Shown: positions 1 through 9,021, numbered from the stretch's first letter. The stretch: 64,000 bases of DNA from Rhodopila globiformis (GCF_002937115.1 NZ_NHRY01000254.1:1-64000), one strand, 5' to 3'. Notes: generated by a model not told the origin, from the sequence alone. Program-made: numbers and translations.

Positions 1-550
1 TGGGAGGCGTGGGGGCGTGACGGCTGGGTGAGGCTGGCAGGCGGTGGACTGAGCGGGCCTGGCGCGGCGGTGCGTTGGTTGCCTTGGCTTTGGGCTTCCT
101 GTCCCGGGGACGAGTCCGCTGCGACGGCTGCGGGGCGGGGCGGTGCCTCAGCGGCGGGGACAGCCTGGTTGATGGCGTATTTTTGTTCGCACAGAGATGG
201 ACTGAGGGACGTGGAGGGCCGCAGGGGATCAGGGGGATGTCGCGCGGGCTGGTGTCGTCGTGGCAGGCCGGCTGGTTGATCCGGCTGGGGGGCGATGGCT
301 GGGGCACTCAACCCATCGGCCGCCTCCGAAAGCGGAGTGCAGTCAAATTGGCTTTTTGACGCAGTCCCCCAGCCCGCCCGCGGGCACCACGATGGGGCCC
401 GTGCGGAACCGGGCTCGCAATGGCCGGAAGCGGATTTCCTTTGGGATAATGAACTGGTCAACAGCGAGTCCTGTACAAGTCGGCTAGGGACAGCGGCGAA
501 AGGCAGGAGTCTTTCACTGGATCAACGCAACAAGCAGGGAATCAGCCGAT
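1..550. other. Left edge, no supported gene
   Basis: No reading frame here looks like protein. The frame open from base 1 to 279 gives a Gly/Arg/Trp-rich translation with no recognisable motif, and the other open frames are similarly low in complexity. The last 130 bases, before the peptide gene at 551, drop in G+C and probably hold its promoter; a purine-rich ribosome site (gcaggga) lies at 535-541. Confidence 0.5.
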
Positions 551-727
551 ATGACACAAGTCGAAGCAACCACGTCGCATGCCCTGGAACTGTCCCCGGA
601 GGATCTCGACAAGATCTCCGGAGGAAAGCCGAAGGTGGACCTCACGATCGGCGTCTCGACTCCGATCAACACCACCACCGGCCAGGTAACCGTGCAGCCG
701 TCGGTGGGAATTACAATTCACTTCTAA
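551..727 (+). CDS. Double-glycine leader peptide 1 (putative RiPP/bacteriocin-like precursor)
   Basis: A 58-residue ORF, too short for most gene callers. Residues 12-25 (LELSPEDLDKISGG) form an acidic amphipathic leader ending in Gly-Gly, the layout cut by C39 peptidase/ABC exporters in bacteriocin and Nif11/NHLP-type precursors. The core after GG is about 33 residues, rich in Thr, Val, Ile and Pro, with no Cys, and ends HF. A ribosome site (caggga) sits about 10 bases before the ATG. The gene at 1020 has the same leader pattern (LSxEELExVxGG), which argues that both are real. No exporter, protease or modifying enzyme is inside the window; it may lie beyond the left edge. The function of the core is unknown. 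Confidence 0.65.
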   Translation: MTQVEATTSHALELSPEDLDKISGGKPKVDLTIGVSTPINTTTGQVTVQPSVGITIHF

Positions 728-1019
728 ACGTTCTTGCCGGGTAGCGATCAGTGTGGCCAGTCGAGCCTCGGGCGTTGACTTGTTTGAAGCCAGTGCGGCG
801 GGCGGGTTGCCTTGCCTGGAATCCGATGCCTGGAAACCGGTGTTCAAGGCAATACGCTGCCGCAAAGATGCAAGCCAGGTCGACAATCGACAGGTGGCCG
901 GCCGCCTTGATTGCCGCCCTGTGGGTAAATGGCCGGTCGTGGGCAATGCAAAGCGGCCGGCTGGCTTCCATTGCACAATCATATGGATCGCAACAACGTG
1001 GAGCAAAGGAACAGACAAC

Positions 1020-1229
1020 ATGTCCCAGGTGGAGCCCGCCTCGTCGCCCCGGATCGAACGCGCGAAGAAGCGCGAGCTTGAAGCGCCGTTGACACTGTCC
1101 GCCGAGGAACTCGAAGCAGTCGCCGGCGGAATGGCCCTTTCGGTGGCCCTGATCGACCGCAACACAGGCGCGACCCTCGGAGCGGTACCGCCGCCGCCGC
1201 CGCCGCCGCCCGTCTCGGCGAAGATGTAG
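1020..1229 (+). CDS. Double-glycine leader peptide 2 with polyproline core
   Basis: A 69-residue ORF with an AAAGGA ribosome site 8 bases before the ATG. Residues about 26-38 (LTLSAEELEAVAGG) repeat the leader pattern of the peptide at 551. The core after GG is about 30 residues, begins MALSVALIDRN, and contains a run of eight prolines before VSAKM. No Cys is present. The Pro run is encoded by a ccg repeat, so its length may vary between strains. The frame is open upstream, but the leader similarity and ribosome site fix the start here. It is probably an exported or processed peptide; no partner enzyme is visible. Confidence 0.65.
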   Translation: MSQVEPASSPRIERAKKRELEAPLTLSAEELEAVAGGMALSVALIDRNTGATLGAVPPPPPPPPVSAKM

Positions 1230-1235
1230 TTGCAT

Positions 1236-1267
1236 CCATCATCAGTGGCAAGCGCCACTGATGATGG
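1236..1267. terminator. Perfect 14-bp hairpin between peptide 2 and the Cys-rich gene
   Basis: Bases 1236-1249 and 1254-1267 are perfect reverse complements around the tetraloop AAGC. The hairpin starts 7 bases after the stop of peptide 2. No T-run follows, so it may be an mRNA 3'-end stabiliser or attenuator that lets the peptide be made in excess over the downstream gene rather than a classical terminator. Confidence 0.5.
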
Positions 1268-1301
1268 CCGGCGCTCTGAAATCGGAAAATGGAAGCGTCA
1301 C

Positions 1302-1742
1302 ATGCAGAAGAACACTGTCGCACCGCCGCGGATAGATTGCCCGAGTGTGCAGGCGACGGCCGAGGGTGCGCAAATTTACGGTGTCGTCACCGGCAGCCCC
1401 GAGGCCCGGCGCGTGGCGTATCTGACCCGCCTCCGGCCGGTCACGCCAGAGCTTCTTGCGCTGACAGGGGCGGCAAAACCGGCCGAAATCTATCGGGCCG
1501 CCGCCCCGTGCATGAACGGAGGCTGCCGGCACTTCGCCGGGAACACCTGCACGCTGGCGGAGCGCATGGTCGCATTGATGGAGCCGGTGGTGGGCGCGCT
1601 GCCACAGTGCCGCATCAGGCGCACCTGCCGCTGGTTCCGTCAGGAAGGCAAGGCCGCGTGCCTGCGCTGCCCGCAGGTCGTTACGGAACGACGCGCCGCA
1701 TCGGACCTCGAGCTGAGCGTTGCCGGCGAAACCCCTGGCTGA
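1302..1742 (+). CDS. Eight-cysteine protein of unknown function downstream of leader peptides
   Basis: 146 residues from the ATG at 1302; an in-frame TTG at 1230 overlaps the hairpin and is less likely. Eight Cys at 13, 70, 75, 83, 103, 109, 120 and 123 form motifs APCMNGGC-x7-C, QCRIRRTC and ACLRCP, a spacing that suggests metal or Fe-S binding. The C-terminal part reads CRWFRQEGKAACLRCPQVV. There is no signal peptide or membrane segment. It follows two double-glycine-leader peptides on the same strand, so it may mature, sense or regulate them; that is inference. I do not recognise a named family. Confidence 0.75.
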   Translation: MQKNTVAPPRIDCPSVQATAEGAQIYGVVTGSPEARRVAYLTRLRPVTPELLALTGAAKPAEIYRAAAPCMNGGCRHFAGNTCTLAERMVALMEPVVGALPQCRIRRTCRWFRQEGKAACLRCPQVVTERRAASDLELSVAGETPG

Positions 1743-2231
1743 GAGTCTGAAAATCAATCGGCTTTCTGGCCGATTCTAGAAACTGATGCGATATTTCCCA
1801 GGAGGTTATGGCAAACCGCAGGCCGGTTGAGACGAACGTGCCGGATCGGCAGCGACAGGCTGCGGCGTTGGCGGCCGATCGGCGATGTCGTACTGGCGGA
1901 AAATCCGCGGATTTCACTACGGAGTTGGCCAGCCGGCGGCGCCGGCACCGCTACGGCGGAAAAGAGGCGAGAGGTCCGTTGCCCTTCCGATAGAGGTCGG
2001 GAAGTTTCCTTCCTGCCCGGTTTGATGAGCGGGGAGGGGAAAAAGGGTCGCACCAGCGATACCGCGCCTCTCCTCGACTCTACCGGCGAATTCTTCGTCA
2101 GATGAAACAAATATCGGCCTTTGGCCCGTCGCACGTTCAGAATACGCCCGCTTGCCCCGCAGCTCGCCTCGCATGGCCGTCGGCTCGCCCCGGAAGTCGC
2201 CGCGGAGCGTCCGGCAACCGGCGACGGATCA
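1743..2231. other. Intergenic, no supported gene
   Basis: Open frames exist on both strands but their translations are Arg/Pro-rich and carry no motif. An AGGAGG at 1800-1805 stands only two bases before an ATG at 1808, too close for a normal ribosome site, and the 61-residue product looks random. I see no repeat or RNA gene. Confidence 0.4.
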
Positions 2232-3020
2232 TCACGGCGGCGATCCCTGGCAGTCATCCCCGCCCGGAAGCAGGTCCCGCAATCCATCGATAGACTCATC
2301 CAGCGCGCCATCAAGCTGGCGGTGCATGAAGGTCTGGAACGGACCCAGGTCATTCGTCAGCGACGCATGCGCCAGGGCATCGAGATACAGCTTCCGGTCC
2401 TCCGGCCGCACCGACACCGCAACATACCCGTTGCGCACCAGCAGCAGGTTCATCAGCAGCCGCGCGGCGCGGCCGTTAGCATCGCGGAACGGCGAGATCG
2501 CGGTCAGGCGAAAATGCGCGTCGAATGCGGCCATCGGCGTGGCCTCGGTGCGGTCGAGCTGACGGCACAGGTCGCCCATCATCTCGGGAATGCTCAGCGG
2601 ATTCGGGAACGCCGCCAGCGGCTGGGCATCCGGGATGTGGCCGGGGCGCGCGCGGTCGGGGGCATAAACGCCGGCGATGTCGGGGTCGCTGTGCGCGACG
2701 ATGCGCCGGTGCAGCTCGCGGATCACCGCCTCGGTCACCGGGATCGGCTGCGCGGCCTGCCGGCGCATCCACAGCACGGCATCGTGATGGCCGATGGCCT
2801 CCAGGTGCGGCTTCAGGCGCTTGCGGTTGATGGTGGCGCCGGCGCCGATGACCTCGGCGGTTTCCTGAAAGGTCAGCGGATTGCCCTCCAGCGCGTTGGA
2901 GGTGTAGGTCAGTTCGATGTCGGATTCCTTCTGCAGTTCCACCACGGCGGCGGGCGACAGCGGTCGCAACCGGTCGAGAAGCTGCTTCTTGTGCGCAATG
3001 GACTGCAGAAGCGCGTGCAT
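2232..3020 (-). CDS. Fic-family protein with degenerate active site
   Basis: 262 residues. Fic enzymes normally transfer AMP or other phosphate-containing groups using the motif HPFx(D/E)GNGRxxR. Here the motif at residues 176-187 reads SPFRDANGRAAR: the catalytic His is Ser (codon TCG) and the first Gly is Ala (GCT). The rest of the fold is well kept, with ARLLMNLLL after the motif. The N-terminal inhibitory helix (S/T)xxxE(G/N) is intact at residues 41-47 (SNALEGN), as in class II Fic proteins. The gene begins 6 bases after dnaE and is probably cotranscribed with it. Loss of the catalytic His predicts no classical AMPylation, unless another chemistry is used. Confidence 0.85.
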   Translation of the reverse strand: MHALLQSIAHKKQLLDRLRPLSPAAVVELQKESDIELTYTSNALEGNPLTFQETAEVIGAGATINRKRLKPHLEAIGHHDAVLWMRRQAAQPIPVTEAVIRELHRRIVAHSDPDIAGVYAPDRARPGHIPDAQPLAAFPNPLSIPEMMGDLCRQLDRTEATPMAAFDAHFRLTAISPFRDANGRAARLLMNLLLVRNGYVAVSVRPEDRKLYLDALAHASLTNDLGPFQTFMHRQLDGALDESIDGLRDLLPGGDDCQGSPP

Positions 3021-3026
3021 GCGGGC

Positions 3027-6000
3027 CTAGACTTCCTCCACGTGATCGACGCCCGGCAGCGATTTCAGCGCCTGCGCCAGTCGCGGGGTGACATTGTATC
3101 CGCCTGGCAACGCAATTTCCACATCCTGTTCCGCATCGATCCGCGGCACCAATGTGACGCGGCCGCGGCCGCCGTGCTCGCGCGCCAGCACGTCGCGGAT
3201 GTGCGGCACGGCGGCGGTTTCATGTAGCCAGACCCGGATGGAGGCCCCGACGGCGGCGGCGGCCTTGTCCAGCGGCGTGACGTTCAGCGCGGTGATTCGC
3301 ACGGAATCGCCGTCCTTCTTCAGTTCGGCGTCGACCAGCACGTTCGATCCGGAGGTCAGCATCTCGCGCGCGCGGTTCAGCACCTCGCTGAAGCAGGTGA
3401 CCTCGATCGAGCCGGCGGCATCCGAGACCCGCACCCAGGCCATGCGGCTGCCGGTGCGGGTGATACGTTCCTTGACAGCAACGACGGTGCCGGCGATTTT
3501 CACCTTGCCGACGCCGGCACTGGCGCGCGCCTCGACGTGCACCGTCTGAGTGACGCCGAGGCGTCTCAGCGCCTGGGCGTAGGTGTCCAGCGGATGCGCG
3601 GTCAGGTGGAAGCCGACGGCCTCGGCCTCGAACGCCAGGCGCTCCAGCGGCGGCCAATCGGGAACGTCCGGCAGGCGCAACGGCTCCGGCTTGCTGGCGG
3701 CGCCGCCAAAAAGGCCGATCTGGCCGGAGGATTTCTCTTCCTGGGTGGCCTGGGCGCGGCGCAGGATGGTTTCGGCGGCGGCGAAGATGCGGGCGCGGTT
3801 GTTGTCGATCGCGTCGAACACGCCGGCGCGCACCAGGTTCTCGATCTGCATCCGGTTAAGCTGCTTCGGGTCCACGCGCGCTGCAAAATCCGCGAGGCCG
3901 GTGAAGGGTTTTTCGCCACGCGCCGCGGCCACCGCTTCCATCGCGGAATAACCCACCTTCTTGATCGCGGCGAGCGCGTAACGGATCGCCAGGCGGCCGT
4001 CCTCCAGCCGCTCGACCGAGAAATCAGCGCCGGACCGGTTGATGTCGGGCGGCAGGATCTTGATCCCGCCGCGCTCGGCTTCCTGCTTCAGCGACGCCAG
4101 CCGATCGGTGTTGTTGATGCCCAGGCTCATGCAGGCGGCGAGGAACACTTCGGGATGGTTCGCCTTCAGCCAGGCGGTCTGGTAGGCGACCAGGGCGTAG
4201 GCGGCGGCGTGCGACTTGTTGAAGCCGTAGTCGGCGAATTTCGCCATCAGGTCGAAGACTTCCTTGGCCTTCGCCGGATCGACGCCGTGCTTGATCGCGC
4301 CCTCGGTGAAGATCGCGCGCTGTGCCTCCATTTCGGCGGCGATCTTCTTGCCCATGGCGCGGCGCAGCAGGTCCGCGCCGCCCAGGCTGTAGCCAGCCAT
4401 CGTCTGGGCGATCTGCATCACCTGTTCCTGGTAGACCATGATGCCGTAGGTCTCGGACAGGATGTCGTGGATCATCGGGTGCGGCGGTTCCCACGCCTCG
4501 CCCTGCTTGCGCCGGCAATAGTCGGGGATGTTGGCCATCGGGCCGGGACGGTACAGCGCCACGGCGGCGATCAGGTCCTCGATCCGGTCGGGCTTCATCT
4601 GCCGCAGGCAGTCGCGCATGCCCTGGCCTTCGAACTGGAACACCCCGCCGGCGTCGCCCTTCTGCAGCATCTCGTAGGTTTTCGGGTCGTCCAGCGGCAG
4701 GTGCGCGAGGTCCACGGGCGTGCCGAGCCCTTCCAGGAAGTTCTCCGCGCGGCGCAGGATGGTCAGCGTGGTCAGGCCGAGGAAGTCGAACTTCACCAGG
4801 CCCGCCTGCTCGACGTACTTCATCGAGTACTGCGTGACCAGGAAGTCGGATTTCGGATCGCGGTACAGCGGCACCAGTTCCATCAGCGGCCGGTCGCCGA
4901 TGACAACGCCGGCGGCGTGGGTGGAGGCGTGGCGGTACAGGCCCTCGACCCGCAGGGCGATTTCGATCAGGCGGGCGATGCCTTCGTCCTCGTCGCGCAG
5001 CGCCTGCAGCCGCGGCTCGCCGTCCACGGCCTGCTGCAAGGTCACCGGCTTGGCGGGGTTGTTCGGGATCAGCTCGGCCACCTTGTTGACCTGGCCGAAC
5101 GGCAGGCCGAGCACGCGGCCGACGTCGCGCACCGCGGCGCGGGCCTGGAGCTTACCGAACGTAATGATCTGCGCCACCCGGTCGCCACCGTATTCGTTGC
5201 GGACGTAATCGATGACCTTGTCGCGGCCTTCCTGGCAGAAGTCGATATCGAAGTCCGGCATCGACACGCGCTCAGGGTTAAGAAAGCGCTCGAACAGCAG
5301 GCTGAAGCGCAGCGGGTCGAGGTCGGTGATGGTCAGCGCCCAGGCGGCAACCGACCCGGCGCCCGAGCCACGGCCTGGTCCCACCGGAATACCCTGCGCC
5401 TTGGACCACTGGATGAAGTCCGCGACAATCAGGAAGTAGCCGGAGAAGCCCATCTTGGCGATGATGGACATCTCGTATTCCAGCCGCTTGGCGTAGGTCG
5501 CGCGGGTTTCCGCGTCGGCGCCCATCGCGTCCAGGCGGCGCTGCAGGCCTTCCACCGCCATGGCGCGGACGGTTTCCTCCTCGGTGGCGCCTTCGCGCAC
5601 CTTTGGGCAGACCGGCAGCAGCGGCTTGCGGGTTTCCGCCATCACCGCGCAGCGGCGGGCGATGGCCAGGGTGTTGTCGCACGCCTCCGGCAGGTCCGCG
5701 AACAAAGCGCGCATGTCGGCGGCGGGCTTGAACCAGTGCTCGGGCGTGACACGGCGGCGGTCGGGTTCGGCGAGCGTGCGGCCCTCGGCGATGCACAGCA
5801 GGGCGTCGTGTGCCTCGTGCATGTCGGGGGTGGCGAAGTAGCAGTCGTTGGTGGCGACCAGCGGGATGTCGCGCGCGTCGGCCAGGCTGATCAGGCCGGG
5901 CTCGATGGCGGCCTCGACGGGCAGGCCGTGGCGGTGCAGTTCCTGGATGGTGCGGCCGGGGAATGCCTCGGCCATGGCGTCCAGCAGGCGGTCCGCCTCC

Positions 6001-6449
6001 GGCTTCTGCCCCTCGGCCAGCAGCCGGCCGATCGGCCCGGTGGTGCCGCCGGTCAGCAGCAGCAGGCCCTGGGCGTGGGCGGCGACCCGGTCGAACGGCA
6101 GTTGCGGCTTCAGGGCGGGGTCGGTGTCGAGGAAGCCGAACGAGGACAGGCGCTGCAGGTTGGCGATGCCGGCGGCATCCTGCGCCAGCAGCACGACCGG
6201 GTCCGGCGGCAGGCGGGGGTTGTCGGCGCGCGTCAGCGACACCTGGCAGCCGATGATCGGCTGCACCCCCTTGCCGGAGCAGTACTGGGAAAATTCCAGC
6301 GCGCCGAACAGGTTGCCGGTGTCGGTGATCGCCGCCGCCGGCATGGCGCCGGCCTTGGCCAGGGCCGCGATCTTGTCGGCGCGGATCGCCCCCTCGCTGA
6401 GCGAATAGGCGGAATGGGTGCGGAGATGGACGAAATCGGCGTGCGGCAT
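3027..6449 (-). CDS. dnaE: DNA polymerase III alpha subunit
   Basis: 1140 residues, normal length for DnaE1. The replicative polymerase acts in the holoenzyme at the fork. The N-terminal PHP domain starts at FVHLRTHSAYSL. The palm holds GRGSGAGS and the catalytic acidic motif PDFDIDF, followed by the fingers and tandem helix-hairpin-helix region. Near the C-terminus an OB fold (KIAGTVVAVKERITRTG) precedes the tau-binding end. The length and the intact active site distinguish it from the error-prone DnaE2 (ImuC). The start MPHADFVHL is the usual DnaE start. fic follows 6 bases downstream; a toxin-antitoxin operon diverges upstream. Confidence 0.97.
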   Translation of the reverse strand: MPHADFVHLRTHSAYSLSEGAIRADKIAALAKAGAMPAAAITDTGNLFGALEFSQYCSGKGVQPIIGCQVSLTRADNPRLPPDPVVLLAQDAAGIANLQRLSSFGFLDTDPALKPQLPFDRVAAHAQGLLLLTGGTTGPIGRLLAEGQKPEADRLLDAMAEAFPGRTIQELHRHGLPVEAAIEPGLISLADARDIPLVATNDCYFATPDMHEAHDALLCIAEGRTLAEPDRRRVTPEHWFKPAADMRALFADLPEACDNTLAIARRCAVMAETRKPLLPVCPKVREGATEEETVRAMAVEGLQRRLDAMGADAETRATYAKRLEYEMSIIAKMGFSGYFLIVADFIQWSKAQGIPVGPGRGSGAGSVAAWALTITDLDPLRFSLLFERFLNPERVSMPDFDIDFCQEGRDKVIDYVRNEYGGDRVAQIITFGKLQARAAVRDVGRVLGLPFGQVNKVAELIPNNPAKPVTLQQAVDGEPRLQALRDEDEGIARLIEIALRVEGLYRHASTHAAGVVIGDRPLMELVPLYRDPKSDFLVTQYSMKYVEQAGLVKFDFLGLTTLTILRRAENFLEGLGTPVDLAHLPLDDPKTYEMLQKGDAGGVFQFEGQGMRDCLRQMKPDRIEDLIAAVALYRPGPMANIPDYCRRKQGEAWEPPHPMIHDILSETYGIMVYQEQVMQIAQTMAGYSLGGADLLRRAMGKKIAAEMEAQRAIFTEGAIKHGVDPAKAKEVFDLMAKFADYGFNKSHAAAYALVAYQTAWLKANHPEVFLAACMSLGINNTDRLASLKQEAERGGIKILPPDINRSGADFSVERLEDGRLAIRYALAAIKKVGYSAMEAVAAARGEKPFTGLADFAARVDPKQLNRMQIENLVRAGVFDAIDNNRARIFAAAETILRRAQATQEEKSSGQIGLFGGAASKPEPLRLPDVPDWPPLERLAFEAEAVGFHLTAHPLDTYAQALRRLGVTQTVHVEARASAGVGKVKIAGTVVAVKERITRTGSRMAWVRVSDAAGSIEVTCFSEVLNRAREMLTSGSNVLVDAELKKDGDSVRITALNVTPLDKAAAAVGASIRVWLHETAAVPHIRDVLAREHGGRGRVTLVPRIDAEQDVEIALPGGYNVTPRLAQALKSLPGVDHVEEV

Positions 6450-6560
6450 TTCGGCAGGCTACCAGATGCCGCCGAGTCTGGGCAGGATCGGATTGCGGCG
6501 GTGCGAACCGAGTGGTATATTTTGACCAGTCGGATCGACCAGTTGAAAGGTGCCGCCGTC

Positions 6561-6803
6561 ATGCGCGAAGTCCAGGCCTCCGAGGCCAAGACCCATCTGC
6601 TCCAGTTGCTCGACCACGTCGAGCACGGGGAGACGATCGTCATTACCCGTCATGGTAAGCGAATTGCGCACCTTGTTCCGGATGCCGAGAGGCGACGGAC
6701 CGACGCAGCCGCTGCGGTTGCGGAGATCAAGGCATTGCGCAAGGGAAACCCCAAGATCACGGTTGAGGAGTTGCTGTCGATGCGGGATGAAGGTCGACGA
6801 TAG
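6561..6803 (+). CDS. Type II antitoxin, Phd/YefM family
   Basis: 80 residues beginning MREVQASEAKTHLLQLLDHV, the Phd/YefM DNA-binding half, with GETIVITRHGKRIAHLVP as its second part. The C-terminal segment (VEELLSMRDEGRR) is the region that usually wraps the toxin. It ends 3 bases before the PIN toxin, so translation is coupled. The pair diverges from dnaE across about 110 bases that include an AT-richer stretch (tggtatattttgacc, near 6510), a likely autoregulated promoter. Confidence 0.88.
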   Translation: MREVQASEAKTHLLQLLDHVEHGETIVITRHGKRIAHLVPDAERRRTDAAAAVAEIKALRKGNPKITVEELLSMRDEGRR

Positions 6804-6806
6804 GCC

Positions 6807-7208
6807 ATGGCTTTCGTCGTCGATGCGTCCGTATCGGCTTGTTGGGCTTTGGACGATGAAGACCACGTCACCGCGACTGCGGCTTTGGACCGGTCGAAGA
6901 CCGACGGCATCATCGTCCCCAGCCTCTGGTGGTTTGAAATCCGCAATCTTCTCGTCGTGGCCGAGCGTCGGAAGCGCTTTACGGCCGCGAAGACAAACAC
7001 GTTTCTGCGCTCGCTGAAGCGACTTGATCTCTCAATCGACAACTCGCCCAGTAACGAGGCCGTCATGGATCTGGCGCGTCGACACGGCCTGACCGTTTAT
7101 GACAGCGGTTATCTTGAACTGGCTTTGCGGTACGGTCTGCCACTGGCGACTTTGGACAAGAAGCTTGCGGCAGCGGCCGCGCACGAAGGCACCGCTTTGA
7201 TTGTATAA
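6807..7208 (+). CDS. vapC: PIN-domain ribonuclease toxin, VapC family
   Basis: 133 residues. VapC toxins cut tRNA or rRNA with a Mg-dependent PIN domain. All four acidic positions are visible: Asp6 in VVDASV, Glu in WWFEIRNLL, Asp in YDSGYLELA, and Asp in LATLDKKL. It lies 3 bases after a Phd/YefM antitoxin, a common mixed VapC pairing. The site is intact, so the toxin is probably active. Confidence 0.9.
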   Translation: MAFVVDASVSACWALDDEDHVTATAALDRSKTDGIIVPSLWWFEIRNLLVVAERRKRFTAAKTNTFLRSLKRLDLSIDNSPSNEAVMDLARRHGLTVYDSGYLELALRYGLPLATLDKKLAAAAAHEGTALIV

Positions 7209-7377
7209 AATTGGCGGTTCCGATAAGAAAATCCAGGACTCGGCAAATGGCCGTATCCGCGGTCGTTGCCTTCAACGCCTGCGATATGGCTTTCCGTAGC
7301 CGGAGTGCAACAACGCCCTTGGAAAAACTGGAACGATATCGGCAATAATGGCCGGCTCTTGAAAGACGGAGACATCC

Positions 7378-9021
7378 ATGCCGCGCATGACCACCGGCGA
7401 AGCCGTCATCGCCTCGCTGATCGCACACGGGATCGACACGTTGTTCGCCCTGCCGGGGGTGCACAACGACCCGCTGTTCGACGCCGCGCACAAGTCGTCC
7501 GACCGGATTCGCGTCATCCATCCGCGGCATGAGCAGACCGCCGCCTACATGGCGCTCGGCGCCGCGCTGGTCACCGGCAAGCCGCAGGTGTTCGCGGTGG
7601 TGCCGGGACCGGGCATCCTGAACGCCTCCGCCGCGCTGCTGCTGGCCTATGGCATGTGCGCGCCGGTGCTGGCGATCGCCGGGCAGATCCCGTCCTTCGC
7701 CATCGACCACGGCCACGGCCACCTGCACGAGATCCACGACCAGATCGGCCTGCTGCGCCACATCACGAAACAGGCCGCGCGCATCCGCTCGCCGCAGGAG
7801 GCATCGGCCCGGGTGGCGCAGGCGATCGCCGCGGCGACGACCGGACGGACCGGGCCGGTGGCGCTGGAATGCGCCATCGACACCTGGGCGCAGGCGGCCG
7901 AGGTCGCGCTGGCGCCGCCCATCGCCACCCCGCCGGACATCCCGGACCCGGAGGCCATCCGGACGGCGGCGGACATCCTGTGCCGGGCGAAGCGCCCGCT
8001 GATCGTCTGCGGCGGCGGCGCGCTGGACGCCGGGCCGGAGGTGCTGGCGATCGCCGAGCGGCTGCAGGCCCCGGTCTCGTCGTTCCGGCGGGGCAGGGGG
8101 GTGATCCCGACCGGCCATCCACTGGCGGTGTCGTTCACCGAAGGCCACGGCCTGTGGAAGACCGCCGACGCGGTGCTGGCGGTGGGCACGCGGCTGTACT
8201 GGCAACAGGCGAACTGGGGCGTGGACGAGGCGCTGCCGATCATACGGGTGGATGCAGACCCGGAGGCGATCGGGCGGTTCCGGCCGCCGGCGGTGGGGTT
8301 GCTCGGCGACGCCGCGGTGGTCCTGCGGGCGCTGGAAGCGGAACTGATGGCGCGCAGCCATGCCGGGCAGCCGACTCCGGCGCTGCCGGCCGTCCAGGCG
8401 GCATTCGCCGAGCGGCTGGCGCGGCACGAGCCGCCGATGAGCTTCCTCCGCGCGATCCGCGCCGCCCTGCCGCCGGACGGCATCTATGTGGAGGAGGTCA
8501 CCCAGGTCGGCTTTGCCAGCCGGCTCGCCCTGCCGGTGCACGCGCCGCGGACGTTTCTTTCCCCCGGCTACCAGGACACGCTCGGCTGGGGCTACGGCAC
8601 GGCACTGGGCGCGCAGGCCGCGGCGCCGGGGCGCAAGGTGGTGTTGGCGACGGGCGACGGCGGCTTCCTGTTCCAGGCGGGCGAACTCGCCACTGCCATG
8701 CACCACCGGCTGCCGGTGGTGGTCGTGGTGTTCGACGACGGCGCCTTCGGCAACGTCCGCCGCATCCAGGCGCAGCAATACGGCAACCGGCTGATCGCCA
8801 GCGACCTGACCAATCCCGACTTCGTGAAGTTCGCCGAGAGCTTCGGCATGGCGGCGTTCCGCGCCAAGACGCCCGAGGCGCTGGAGGAAGCCCTGCTCCA
8901 GGCCTTCGCCCTGGATGCGCCGGCCCTGGTGCACGTGCCGGTGGGCGAGATGCCAAGCCCCTGGGACATGATCCTGTTGCCGCGCATCCGCGGTCCGGCC
9001 GGACGGCCGCCGCTGCCCTGA
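7378..9021 (+). CDS. Thiamine diphosphate-dependent enzyme, acetolactate synthase-like
   Basis: 547 residues with the three-domain ALS/POX layout. The N-terminal Pyr domain carries the cofactor-activating Glu at residue 52 (RHEQTAAY). The middle domain is around residues 190-330. The C-terminal PP domain has the ThDP motif GDGGFLFQAGEL near residue 424, ending FDDGAFGN; the usual NN of the metal site is DD here. It is not adjacent to ilvN, so a catabolic or oxalyl-CoA/sulfoacetaldehyde-type decarboxylase role is as likely as branched-chain synthesis. The substrate cannot be assigned by eye. The ATG at 7378 is preceded by a purine-rich GGAGA. Confidence 0.88.
   Translation: MPRMTTGEAVIASLIAHGIDTLFALPGVHNDPLFDAAHKSSDRIRVIHPRHEQTAAYMALGAALVTGKPQVFAVVPGPGILNASAALLLAYGMCAPVLAIAGQIPSFAIDHGHGHLHEIHDQIGLLRHITKQAARIRSPQEASARVAQAIAAATTGRTGPVALECAIDTWAQAAEVALAPPIATPPDIPDPEAIRTAADILCRAKRPLIVCGGGALDAGPEVLAIAERLQAPVSSFRRGRGVIPTGHPLAVSFTEGHGLWKTADAVLAVGTRLYWQQANWGVDEALPIIRVDADPEAIGRFRPPAVGLLGDAAVVLRALEAELMARSHAGQPTPALPAVQAAFAERLARHEPPMSFLRAIRAALPPDGIYVEEVTQVGFASRLALPVHAPRTFLSPGYQDTLGWGYGTALGAQAAAPGRKVVLATGDGGFLFQAGELATAMHHRLPVVVVVFDDGAFGNVRRIQAQQYGNRLIASDLTNPDFVKFAESFGMAAFRAKTPEALEEALLQAFALDAPALVHVPVGEMPSPWDMILLPRIRGPAGRPPLP

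Noticed and set aside
542..1258. Minus-strand ORF of 238 codons over the peptide genes
   Set aside because: Its poly-Gly and poly-Ala segments are the reverse of the proline run; the plus-strand ORFs have ribosome sites and matching leaders.
1808..1993. 61-codon ORF with an AGGAGG upstream
   Set aside because: The spacing to ATG is only 2 bases and the product is Arg-rich with no pattern.
3537..6803. Very long open frame on the plus strand opposite dnaE
   Set aside because: It is the antisense shadow of dnaE in high-GC DNA. Only its last 80 codons, from 6561, are a real gene (the Phd/YefM antitoxin).
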